Under the pieces are notes generated by a model, which did not search any database, was not told where the DNA came from, and saw only the letters and a list, made by a program, of their open reading frames with translations. Of a stretch of 64,000 bases of DNA, positions 42,177 to 53,189 are shown piece after piece (positions within the stretch are counted from its first letter, which is position 1; each line of letters begins with the position of its first letter). The stretch is taken from positions 57,786,312 to 57,850,311 of the forward strand of contig OZ024870.1 in NCBI GenBank assembly GCA_964017185.1, given 5' to 3'. Both the position numbers and the translations under genes were made by a program. The DNA is from Rugalucina vietnamica (Eukaryota; Mollusca; Bivalvia; Lucinida; Lucinidae).

Positions 42177-42459
42177 TAACATTACAAAAACATGCCCATG
42201 CAATATAAAGAGATTTTTAAAGTTGTAAAAAATGAAAATTTTCCACTGAAAAATTTTGATATTTTTCTTATTTTTGCTCAAAACATAGATTGTTGGTACA
42301 CGTTAGAACCGCCTCGTCGAGGCGGTTCTAACGAGTACCCACAATCTATGTTTTGGAGCAAAATTAAGAAAAATAGGTATACCCCTGCAAACCCCAGTTT
42401 TACTATATAAAAGTGGGGTTTAAGGGGGTATTCATTGCACGGATATGTTTTCCTGATGA
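42177..42459. repeat. Hairpin MITE family H, copy 4
   Basis: Left end TAACATTACAAAAACATG, right end ATATGTTTTCCTGATG, with the same large palindrome (AACCGCCTCGTCGAGGCGGT at its centre) and small palindrome as copies 1-3. Confidence 0.8.
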
Positions 42460-43257
42460 ACAAGGCATGTAGCTAAACCACCACTGCCTTTGATATTTGT
42501 AATCCATGTAAAACAAGAGAACATGGTGGTGAGTGTCATTGAATAGTTCTTATGATCTAACATGATTGTTATGTACATGCAACTCCTACTGAATGGAACA
42601 TAATTATCTGGCTGATTTTTCTGAAGAAAAAAAATGTAAAGCTGCCATTTACAAACCAAAGGATTAGCAGTCTTCTCTCAAAATTGAGAGGTACAGCAGT
42701 TAATACTTACTGCCAGATTAATATTAATGATGGTGGAAATGAGTAGTACTTAGGTACTTTTGTGGATTTAAAAAAAAAGCAAATAGTTGATAAAAAATAT
42801 AAATGCTTGCGTTGCACCTCTTAACAGTGATTTGGAATAAAACATACACACATACATGTATTTTTGGGGAAAGAGTTATCATTATTGGTACATGTACCAG
42901 TAATGACTCTAATATCACATAAAGTGGAGGTAATCTGAAATTTGAAAAAAAAAAAAGAAATTTTAGCAACTTGTTGAAGAGATCTGACTGTTCACTAGAC
43001 ATTAAAATGGAAAAATATTAAGTTTTATGTTGGCATTTTAACATTTTTAATAGCAGGATAAACATGATAAATTACTGGTGTTGATGGTCTAAATACAAAA
43101 AAAAAATCAATTATTGTGGCTATTTCAGTATTAATTGAAATTTCATGCTCAGCTGAGTTGAGCATGAAAAAAGTTTTAGAACCTCGGGTCCTGGACACCA
43201 TCCCACAACACTCTTGTTGTATTACCATGCATCTTCTCAATAAATTGTTTTATTTTT
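42460..43257. other. Non-coding, nothing supported
   Basis: AT-rich stretch in the presumed first intron of the plus-strand gene; no conserved ORF. Confidence 0.4.
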
Positions 43258-43478
43258 GCCGCTGCATGGGTGCATATGCGAAAACAAATGCGCAGATCAG
43301 CTTCGCAGTGACTGCGAAGCTGATCAGCGCCTTTGTTTTCGCTACACAGATAGTACAATTCCTCTACTTCCTAAATGAAAAATTTCGAACCTCAAACAGC
43401 ATCTTCTGTGACTGTACAGCCCGGTTTGTGTCAGACCAGTTTGAAACCCAAATTGTTGTTTTTCTCATGCACAGGCTC
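43258..43478 (-). repeat. Hairpin MITE family G, copy (left of exon 43502)
   Basis: Core (ATATGCGAAAACAAATGCGC, complement GCGCCTTTGTTTTCGC) at the left, end GGCTC at 43478. A short (ATTT)n run separates it from the acceptor at 43501. Confidence 0.8.
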
Positions 43479-43501
43479 ATTTATTTATTTATTTATTTCA
43501 G

Positions 43502-43750
43502 GACAGAGAGAACTACCTACTGAAGTCCAGTCTAGACACCATGAAGAAGACAAAGAAAGATTTCGACAGGGCTACGCTACGCAGAACGCTACGACGACGG
43601 GTCTCACTGTCGGTGATGAGGTCTAAGATGCGCCGACTCCAGGACTATTCTCTGCCAACCAGCCAGACTGACAACACGAGGTTTCTCTCGACCGACGCCA
43701 ACTTCTGTAACAGTCCTATACTTGGTCTGCGTGGTAGCAGGAGGTTTATG
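43502..43750 (+). CDS. Internal exon of the unrecognised plus-strand gene
   Basis: 249 nt, 83 codons, phase 0 at both ends. Acceptor ATTTATTTCAG, donor ATG|GTAAGA. Encodes DRENYLLKSSLDTMKKTKKD then a very basic RRTLRRRVSLSVMRSKMRRL. Higher GC and CpG than its surroundings. Not recognised. It lies between two oppositely oriented family G MITEs. Confidence 0.65.
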
Positions 43751-43788
43751 GTAAGATTTGTAATGTTTTACTGATAAACTGTACATAT

Positions 43789-44016
43789 GAGCATGTGCAT
43801 GAGAAAACCAACAATTTGTGTGTTCGACCAAGTCTGACACAAACCGAGCTGTACAAGCACAGAAGATGGCTAGAAGCTTGAAATTTCGGATTTAAGTAGA
43901 TGAGAGATTGTACTATCCGTGTAGCGAAAACAAAGGGGCTGATCAGCTGTACAGTAACTGCACATCTGATCTGCATCTTTGGTTTTCGCACATGCAAGTT
44001 GTTAGTTTTCTCATGT
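43789..44016 (+). repeat. Hairpin MITE family G, copy (right of exon 43502)
   Basis: Opposite orientation to the copy at 43258; begins 38 bp after the donor of the exon at 43502. Confidence 0.8.
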
Positions 44017-44499
44017 TTTGTCAATTGCTTTTTGGCTTTCTTTACTCTTTGCTTTCATGCTTTTGTCATTCAAAGAAGCAGATACAAAAATAGGTTGCAG
44101 TGGTAATACAAGACAGACAATTAAGGTGGTGTGTGAAATCTTGTATTGATGAGATTAGCTTCCCTTGTCATGTGATGTATGCAAGCCTGTGTATGGGAGC
44201 AGTTAAAAGTGGCCATACCTCAATAAATAGTGTGGGAAGCAAGAAGGATGAACTATTGAATCAATTTGAATGAATCACTTAGTTTTTTTTTTTCATAAAC
44301 AATCACTTAGTTTTTTTTTTTTTCATAAACATTAATAACATTTATGACTACAAGTGTCATATAAATTAGTTTAAAATATCATACAAAACAAAGAATAATA
44401 CATCTTGAAAGACAGAAAAAATAAGATCTTAATAATTATACTGTAGTAATTGAACAACAAAACAAAGATGTTCACTTCAGACAATTTGAGGCTTTATTA

Positions 44500-46650
44500 G
44501 CTCACCTGAGCCGAAGGCTCACAAGGTGAGCTTATAGGATGGCCATGATCCGGCGTCCGTCCGTCGTCCGTCCGTCGTCGTCGTCGTCGTCCACAATTTC
44601 AAAGGTCTTCTTCTCTGAAACCGCTTGGCCGATCTAGTTGAAATTTTATGTGGAGCCTCCTTGGGTAGTGGCATTTCAAGTTTGATCGCGAAATCCAGGT
44701 CACATGACCAAGATGGCCGCCACGCCCATATATGGTAAAAACCCTTCAAAAATCTTCTTCTCCAGAACCGGTGGGCCGATTTCCACGAAACTTGGTATGT
44801 AGCATCAGGAACTTCAGCCCATTATAGTTTGATAAAATGATGACCCTTGGATGACCTTGACCTATTTTACGGCAAGGTCAAATTTGGAAACATAGGCTTT
44901 TACATGGGAAAAAGTGAAAACTATGGATTTTTTGAAAACTATTGCAGCCTGAGGCCTGAAAAGTGGTAGATGCAAACAACTAATGGAGTAGATGAAGGTA
45001 TGTGATTAATTTAGGTCAAGGTCATCTCTTGACCTTGGCCAGTCTGTCGTCCATTCACACTTTTCAAAGATCTTCTTCTCTGAAACTGCTGGGCCAATCG
45101 AAGTGAAATTTTATGTGGAGCATCCATGGGTAGGGGAGACGAAAGTTTGATTGCGAAATCCAGGTCACATGACCAAGATGGATGCCACGCCCATATATGG
45201 TAAAACCACTCAAAAATCTTCTTCTCCAGAACCGGCAGGCCGATTTTCATGAAACTTGGTATGTAGCATTTGGGACTCCAGCCCATCATAGTTTGATAAA
45301 ATGATGACCCTAGAATGACCTTGACCTAATTTACGGCAAGGTCAATTTTGGAAACATAGGCTTTAACATGGAAAAAAGTGAAAACTATGGATTTTTTGAA
45401 AACTATTGCAGCCTGATGCCTGAAAAGTGGTAGATGCAAACAACTAATGGAGTAGATGAAGGTATGTGATTAATGTAGGTCAAGGTCATCTCTTGACCTT
45501 GGCCAGTCTGTCTTCCATACACACTTTTCAAAAATCTTCTTCTCTGAAACTGCTGGGCCAATCAAAGTGAAATTTTATGTGGAGCATCCATGGGTAGGGG
45601 AGACAAAAGTTTAATCGCGAAATCTAGGTCACATGACCAAGATGGCTGCCACACCCATATATGGTAAAAACCACTCAAAAATCTTCTACTCCAGAACCGG
45701 TTGGCCGATTTCCACGAAACTTGGTATGTAGCATCGGGGACTTCAGCCCATCGTAGTTTAATAAAATGATGACCCTTGGATGACCTCGACCTAATTTACG
45801 GCAAGGTCAAGTTTGGAAACATAGGCTTTTACATGGGAAAAAGTGAAAACTATGGATTTTTTGAAAACTATTGCAGCCTGAGGCCTGAAAAGTGGTAGAT
45901 GCAAACAACTAATGGAGTAGATGAAGGTATGTGATTAATGTAGGTCAAGGTCATCTCTTGACCTTGGCCAGTCTGTTGTCCATACACACTTTTAAAAGAT
46001 CTTCTTCTCTGAAACTGCTGGGCCAATCAAAGTGAAATTTTATGTGGAGCATCCATGGGTAGGGGAGACGAAAGTTTGATCGCGAAATCCAGGTCACATT
46101 ACCAAGATGGCCGCCACGCCCATATATGGTAAAAACCACTCAAAAATTTTCTTCTCCAGAACCAGCCGGCCAATTTTCGCAAAACTTGGTATGTAGCATT
46201 TGGGACTCCAGCCCATCCCAGTTTGATCAAATGATGACCATAGGATGACCTTGACCTATTTTACGGCAAGGTCAATTTTGGAAACATAGGCTTTTACATG
46301 GGAAAAGGCGGAAACAATGGATATTTTGGAAACTGTTGCAGTCTGAGACCTGGAAGTTGCTAGATGCAGACAACCAATGGAGTCAATGAAGGTAAGTAAT
46401 TAATGAAGGCTAAGGTCATTTCTTGACCTTGACCCAAAGTCATTTAAATATCAAAATTAAAATTGTGGTTTTCTCATAAATCACTGGGTTTGGAAACTAT
46501 TGCAGCCTGAGACCTGAAACTTTGCAGATGCAGACAACTTATGAATTCAAAAAAGGTGTGTGAGTATTCAAGGTCAAGGTCATTTCATGATGACTTAATA
46601 CTGCAGGATCAGGCTTCAGGTGAGCGTTCTCAGGACCAATGGTCCTCTGG
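44500..46650 (+). mobile_element. 2.15-kb CTCACCTGAGC element with 465-bp tandem units
   Basis: Ends GCTCACCTGAGCCGAAGG and GGACCAATGGTCCTCTGG. TTATTA at 44494-44499 and 46651-46656 is a 6-bp duplication. Inside are about four tandem units of 464-465 bp (starts at 45014, 45478 and 45943, plus diverged outer units). Units carry AGGTCAAGGTCATCTCTTGA and TGACCTTGACC. No ORF of note; short copies of the family are at 19940 and 21101. Confidence 0.85.
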
Positions 46651-47075
46651 TTATTATCAATTTATAAATCTTCTCCTCAAGCTTTGATCATGGAAGTAGT
46701 CAAATATGCAACTTAATTTTTGAAAGTTTTAAGACAGATGTCAAGAAACATTGAAACCAAATGAGATTGCCATCATCCAGCAATTTGTTTGTCATTTTCA
46801 TTATTCTCTTAAAAAAAAGACAAACTTCATGATCTGTTGTTGGTGGTCCTCGTTCTTTGTGGGAAATTTTGCTCCGCATGGGCAATATAAAACTATGTTT
46901 TTACATGATGAAGCTATAATTTGGCTCGTTACATATGTTACTAGCTTAATTTGGTTTATTTATAAACATATTTGACAGCTACTAGGATGTAATAAGCACA
47001 TGTTGCAAGGGATTTAATTCTCATTAATTTTGTATTGTGAATGGATGAAAGGTTATTCTAGAAATTTCTGTGTAG

Positions 47076-47138
47076 TTTGATGTGGAATTCTGTGGAATTA
47101 TGAAAGTTTGTGAGGAAATGGATGACTTAGTATTTGAG
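47076..47138 (+). CDS. Candidate short exon of the plus-strand gene
   Basis: 63 nt, 21 codons, phase 0 at both ends, as in the exon at 43502. Acceptor TTTCTGTGTAG, donor GAG|GTAATG. Encodes FDVEFCGIMKVCEEMDDLVF. Rests on splice sites, phase and coding-like composition only. Confidence 0.5.
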
Positions 47139-48406
47139 GTAATGATCCTTAATCATTATAATTTGTATTTTGCAACAGGTCCAACAGAGCTTAATCTTTA
47201 TTTACTAATGGCTAATAGTACTGACTATTCACATATGAATCCAACTATCTTTATCGTGACTATAAATTATAATTTGCTAAATTTGTCTTGTGGTTTAATG
47301 TTCCAGTCATCAGTCATGTTTGGTGAGGGGGTTGCAGTTGGGGTGCTTGAGGCTGCTGCTTCTTTGGTGCTATGGGGAGCTTGCTTAAAGTGTCTTGCTC
47401 AAGGACACTAGTCACACTTGGGACTTGGCACTACATTACCTATAGGCACTTACTAGCATCTAGTAAAAATACAACATGAAGTATAGGAAAAATCCCGCTC
47501 ACTTTTGCAAACTCTTGGCGCAAGTCTCTATGGTATACATCATAACACGGCAGAGGACGGTATTGAACCCAGGACCTCTCCAGAATAGTCAGCAGGACAT
47601 CACAGTTCCTTATGTTGAAACAGTAACTGGTCTACAATATACTAGTCTAGTCATGATTAAGCAATCATATTTTGATAATTTATACAGTAATATGTGTCAT
47701 AATTTTGCTATGAACTCAGTCCTAAATGTCAAATGGTACAAGCTATAAACTAGCTGTGCTGCATACCTTATTGACAGTCTGACCAAGACAAATCGCAAAC
47801 TCTGACCATTCTGTAGATGTATGTGTATGACTGTATACTAGTATATGAAGTTTGATCTGTTTTGCCAGTGAGCAGAAATTAATACTGATGGATATGAGCA
47901 CATGATCTTGATTCTGTTGTGTGGGAAAAATATTCATTTTATTGCTATAAACAATAAAATAGTAACAAAAAGGCTCTGAACAGAAATTATGGTATATTAC
48001 TTTAGTATTCTACCAGTTATACCAGTTCTATCCTTACAATACAGTACTTATCCTAATACTGTTATGGACCTTGTTCACCTTGAGCTTGCCACTGAGGGAC
48101 TATTGTGAATGCCCTGCTCCTGTCTATCAAAGACCACCAGGGCCTTTTGTCTGTATGCCTTGGCCCAATTGATTTATTCCAGTGGCTTAACAGGGCATAT
48201 GGTCTGGGATGATGCCTATAATTCTGTTGCAGCTAAAACAATAAGAATCTATATAAATCCTGTGAGTCTGGGCACTCCTAGCAATGGGGTAGTTTCTGAG
48301 CTAATGGCGGCATTTGATTTTAAGTCTCTTTAGACTGGCTATAGCTTGTCAACACTGCAGGGCACACAGGTCATTTTGTCTAACTTTGCCATTTTATGGC
48401 TCATTT
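47139..48406. other. Non-coding; possible repeat at 47330-47620
   Basis: Mostly AT-rich. The stretch with CTTGCTCAAGGACACTAG and TATTGAACCCAGGACCTC resembles a dispersed repeat, but no second copy is in the window. Confidence 0.35.
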
Positions 48407-48629
48407 GAGCCGCATCATGAGAAAACCAACATTTTGCATATGCGAAAACAAAGACACAAATCAGCTTTTTGGTTAGCTGATCAACGCCTTTGTTTTCCCT
48501 ACACAGACAGTACAATTCTCTTCTTAAATCCGAAATTTCCAGCCTCTAACCATCTTCTGTGCATGTACAGCTTGGTTTGTGTCAGACCTATTCAAAAACC
48601 ACATTGTTGGTTTTCCAATGAGGCAGCTC
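48407..48629 (-). repeat. Hairpin MITE family G, copy
   Basis: Ends GAGCCGCATCATGAG and GGCAGCTC; the central hairpin arm is shortened. Confidence 0.75.
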
Positions 48630-49381
48630 ATATGATGGATAGCTTGGCTTCTGTTTTACTCAGCATGTGTTCATTAATGGGAGAAAGTCTGGAAAATGAA
48701 ATTCATTGTAACTGTTTTTGAAATTTTATAAGGTTGCATTCATGTTTGTATGGATTAACACCAGCTGCCTTCGGTGCCTTATAAATTTAGCTGATTTGTG
48801 ACAAAATCAAGTATGAGTGCACACAGGAAACACTCGGATCAGCCTGGGTATCTTAATCTAGAAATTTTTTTAGAACTATAATATGATCTAAAGCAAAGGT
48901 TCTTGCCACCTACTGAGCAAACTGAGCTACTCTTTTCACTCTGGCTGAGCCAAATCTAGGCTGTGAACAAAAATAAAATTGTTGGATTTTTCATGCTGCA
49001 ACTCAAACAAGACAAATTTCAAATCACAGTAAAACAAGATCATTGATGTCCTGAATTCCCTAATGCATAAATTTTCACTAAAACAGGAAGGAAAATTGTC
49101 TGTCATAAACATGTGATTCTGTTGGAATACAAGGATATTTTGCTGTGATGTCTTGAGACACATTATCGTCTTGGATTTCAATATATTGACTTCTCTCAGT
49201 GTCTGGTTAACACATTATCCAAGATCACGTACATTACTGCTTTCACATGCTGACATTGTATTTAGCAGCTGTACTTAGAATAAAAAGGATGTAGCCCATC
49301 TAGATTCATGTGTGTAAGGGTTTGAAGAGGAAATATTAAGTTTTGACCTATATTTATATGGAGTTGTTGGATTTCTAGCAG

Positions 49382-49460
49382 TATTCTGATTGAGATGTTC
49401 ATGAAATGTGACAGTATGTCAGACACCATACATGATGTGTTCATTGAGGATGAAAACGGG
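49382..49460 (+). CDS. Candidate exon of a plus-strand gene
   Basis: 79 nt. Acceptor GATTTCTAGCAG, donor GGG|GTAAGT. The open frame gives ILIEMFMKCDSMSDTIHDVF then IEDENG and ends in phase 0. Its entry phase (one base completing a codon) does not fit directly onto the exon at 47076, so an exon is missing between them or they are separate genes. Not recognised. Confidence 0.5.
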
Positions 49461-49473
49461 GTAAGTCATTTTT

Positions 49474-51515
49474 AGCTCGACTGCACGAAGTGCATAGAGC
49501 TATTGCAGTCACCCCGGTCGTCCACGTTCCCGTTCCCGTGCGCGTGTGCGTGCGCGTTCCCGTGCGCGTCACACTTGCGTTAAAGTTTTCTAGAAGTCCA
49601 TATCTTGACAACCACTCATCAGAAAGCATTCATACTTGGACCATAGATACCCTGTAGGGTTAGCTTTCATTCCATGGCATCAGGCCCCTGGGTCCATGCC
49701 AGGGGGTGGGGCTAGAGGTTAAAATCTAGAACACCTTCAAAAATGGCAATTCTTGTGTTAAAGTTTTCTAGAAGTCCATATCTTGACAACCACTCATCAG
49801 AAAGCATTGATACTTGGGCCATTGACACCCTGTAGGGTCGGCTTTCATTCCATGGCATCAGATCCCTGGGTCCATGCCAGGGGGTGGGGCCAGAGGTTAA
49901 AATCTAGAACACCATTAATAATAATGAATTTTCTGTGATATAGTATTCTAGAAGTCTGTATCTTCAAAACTTTTTATCAGAGGGCTTTCATACTCAGACC
50001 AAAGGTACCCTGTAGGGTTGAGTTTCATTTCATGGCATCAGATCTCTGGGTCCATGCCTGGGGGTGGGGCTGAAGGTTAAAAACTAGAACACTGTAAAAA
50101 ATAGATGTACTGCTGTGTAACTTTTACAAGGAGTCCATATCTTGACAACTTATCATAAAGCATTCATACTTCATACACTTTAGGTTCCATGACATCAGAC
50201 CTCTTGGTCGGAGTCAGGGGGGCGGGGCTAGAGGTCAAAATCTAGAACTCCCAATTTTTTTTTCTTTTTATTTTTTAATAGAAACAACTTAGGAAGATGG
50301 TTGGTCATTCATCTTTTGACTTTGTGACACTGACTTGTGTGTCATGACGGTAAGGGTCGGTTGACCTACTTTCCATGGTTCACTGATTTTGATTTATATC
50401 TTGACACTCAATTAGTATATTTTCTTACTTCTTTCAGATTATGAGTGAGTATGACCAGGCCTTTGACCCCAATATACTTATAGGTCACTATGACCTAATT
50501 TCACGGTTCAGTGATTTTGCCTTATATCTTGACACTCAATTAGTATATTTTCATACTTTTTTCAGATTATGAGTGAGTATGACCAGACCTTTGACCCCAA
50601 TATACTTATAGGTCACTGTGACCTAATTTCACGGTTCAGTGATTTTGCCTTATATCTCGGTACTCAAATGGTTTATGAACAAACTTCTTTCAAAGTATGT
50701 TTGCATATGACAAGACCTTTGACCCTGAAGTAGTCCTAGGTCACTGTGACCTAATTTCACGGTTCAGTGATTTTGCCTTATATCTTGACACTCAATTAGT
50801 ATATTTTCATACTTTTTCAGATTATGAGTGAGTATGACCAGACCTTTGACCCCAATATACTTATAGGTCACTGTGACCTAATTTCACGGTTCAGTGACTT
50901 TGCCTTATATCTCAGCACTCAAGTGGTTTATGAACAAACTTCTTTCACACTATGTTTGCGTATGACAAGAACTTTGACCCTAAAGTAGTCCTAGGTCAAT
51001 ATGACCTAATTTCATGGTTCAGTGATTTTCCTTTATATCTCGGCACTCAATTGGTATATAGATATACTTCTTTCACGATGTGTATGAGTATGACAAGACC
51101 TTTGACCGTAAAGTATTCCTGGGTCACTGTGACCTAATTTCATGGTTCAGTGATTTTGCTTTATATCTCAACACTGAATGGGTATATGATCATATTTCTT
51201 TCACATTATGAGTAAGTATCACTAGACCTTTGACCCCGAAATACTTATAGGTCAGTGTGACCTTATTTCACGGTTCAGTGATTTTGCCTTGTGTCTTGGC
51301 ACTCAGTTGGTATATGAACACACTTCTTTCACAATATGAGTGAGACCTCTAAATCTTTGGTAGTTATAGTTAACTTTCATGGTTCAGTGATTTTTGCCTT
51401 ATTGCATCAAGGCAAAAAGATGTATGAGCATAATGCTTCGGGTTACTGGTCGGGTTTGGCCTTATGTTTGACAAAGGTCAGAAGCAGTCGAGCATGCTGT
51501 CCTGCGACAGCTCTT
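49474..51515 (+). mobile_element. 2.04-kb AGCTCGACTGC element with 179-bp and 128-bp tandem arrays
   Basis: Left end AGCTCGACTGCACGAAGTGC, right end CGAGCATGCTGTCCTGCGAC then AGCTCTT. ATTTTT at 49468-49473 and 51516-51521 is a 6-bp duplication. Inside: a GC-rich CCCGTTCCCGTGCGCG stretch, about four units of 178-179 bp (starts about 49575, 49753, 49932, 50111), then about eight units of 128 bp. It begins 13 bp after the donor of the exon at 49382. Resembles repeats common in bivalve genomes. Confidence 0.85.
50340..51390 (+). repeat. 128-bp tandem array with ERE palindromes
   Basis: Seven GGTCAnnnTGACC palindromes begin at 50482, 50610, 50738, 50865, 50993, 51121 and 51249, 127-128 bp apart. 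Four are exactly GGTCACTGTGACC. A degenerate eighth (GGGTCGGTTGACCT) sits at 50354. Units also share TTCACGGTTCAGTGATTTTG. Confidence 0.9.
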
Positions 51516-51931
51516 ATTTTTTGTTGCACGGAAATCAAAAGCCAATGGAAGTAACTTTTGAAATTATATACACACAGTTTTGGCTGAAAAATTGGTTGCT
51601 CCTGTTCTGGAAACATGGCAGTGCTGGGTAGCTTTGGCTTTGGAATGACCTCAACTATTTACTTAATTGAGGTTAATGAGGTACAGTAACTAACCATTCA
51701 ATCAAAATCACACCCATCTACATGTACAGTATACTGAACAAACCCTTCTCCTGGGTTCGGTTTGTATGCTCCTGGGGTGGTTAAACATAAAATCAATTTC
51801 AGGACTGACTGACAGTGCATTATTTGAGTAACATCAGGGTAAACCTCTTTGGGATTTCTGGCCATGTCCATCACAAACACGCCTTAGTGTTACATAGATA
51901 GATTTCATGTCAAGATTGCACTGTACTACAT

Positions 51932-52166
51932 GAGCCGCATCGTGAGAAAACCGGTCTTCGGGGTTTCCGACCAGGTGCGACACAAATCGGTCTGTACAGT
52001 CACAGGAGCAGGTTAGATACTTGAAATTTTGGCTATGAGTAGAAGAGGAATTATACTATCCGAGTAGCGAAAACAAAGGCGCTGATCAGCTTCGCGGTTA
52101 CCGCGAAGCTGATCTGCGCCTTTGTTTTCGCATAGGCAAAAATCCGGTTTTCTCACGATGCGGCTC
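51932..52166 (+). repeat. Hairpin MITE family G, best-preserved copy
   Basis: Ends GAGCCGCATCGTGAGAAAAC and its exact complement. Duplication ACAT (51928-51931, 52167-52170). Core arms of 32 bp pair perfectly except for one fixed mismatch. Confidence 0.9.
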
Positions 52167-52879
52167 ACATGTATGTATGGAGAAAATGATATAGCCACTG
52201 TTCAAATACAAAATGATTTTGTCAGCATCATGCCCAAAAAATGCAAGTTTTCTTTTGACTTGACTCAGTTTCCACCAGAAATTTGATATTTTAGGAAGTA
52301 ATGAAGGGAAGACAAAAATCAATTGATTGTCTGCTTCGGCTTCTATTGATTTTTGATCAGTTTGTGTTTTCTGTCCAACAAGGGAGTTAACTCTGTAGGT
52401 CTTATTATTAAACAACTTGATCTTACTGCAATCAAAAAATGTTAATGTTATGCCATTGGGCTTGACACTATTTTCAATTACCCAAGTAGCCCATTAGACG
52501 TCTAATAAGCTCTTGTTCAACCTCATTATGACATGCCTCATTATAATGCCTCATTATAATGCAGTTTTCAATATAACAATTTAATAAGGCCATCTCATGG
52601 CTCCCAAATTGATCATTTTGCTATATGTCTATAGTAATATCTTGTTATAACATGGTTCACTTATAACACTGTCTGCTTCTATGGGCCCAACAGATAGCAT
52701 TATCATGAGGTTGCCTTGTATGACTATAAGCACCCAGAAAACAAGAGACCATACCGAAATGACTGGAAATTTATTGATTTGGGCAAATTTTGAAGAAATT
52801 GTTATGTTGCATGTCTGCCTGCAGACAGAAGCCAACTCTTGTCAAATCAATTTCAGGCAGCAATTTTATCATGATATAT

Positions 52880-53114
52880 GAGCCACGTCGTGAGAAAACC
52901 GGATTTTTGCCTATGCGAAAACAAAGGCGCAGATCAGCTTCGCGGTAACCGCGAAGCTGATCAGCGCCTTTGTTTTCGCTACACGGATAGTATATTTCCT
53001 CTTCTTCTTATATCCGAAATTTCAAGCCTCTAACCTGCTTCTGTGACTGTACAGGTCAGTTTGTGTCAGACCTTGTCGGAAACCCTGAAGACCGGTTTTC
53101 TCGCGTCGCGGCTC
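52880..53114 (-). repeat. Hairpin MITE family G, well-preserved copy
   Basis: Opposite orientation to the copy at 51932; ATAT duplicated (52876-52879, 53115-53118). Confidence 0.88.
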
Positions 53115-53189
53115 ATATGTGACCTGGGTTATCAAGCATTTAATTATTGTTGATAAAAACATAAACAAAACAGCAGCTGCAACTGAAAT

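Noticed and set aside
47330-47620. Coding exon in a stretch with TATTGAACCCAGGACCTC
   Set aside because: It resembles a dispersed repeat and has no frame that fits the neighbouring exons.
50340-51390. CRISPR-like array
   Set aside because: Units are 128 bp, continuous and diverged, without spacers; this is a satellite-type array inside a eukaryotic mobile element.
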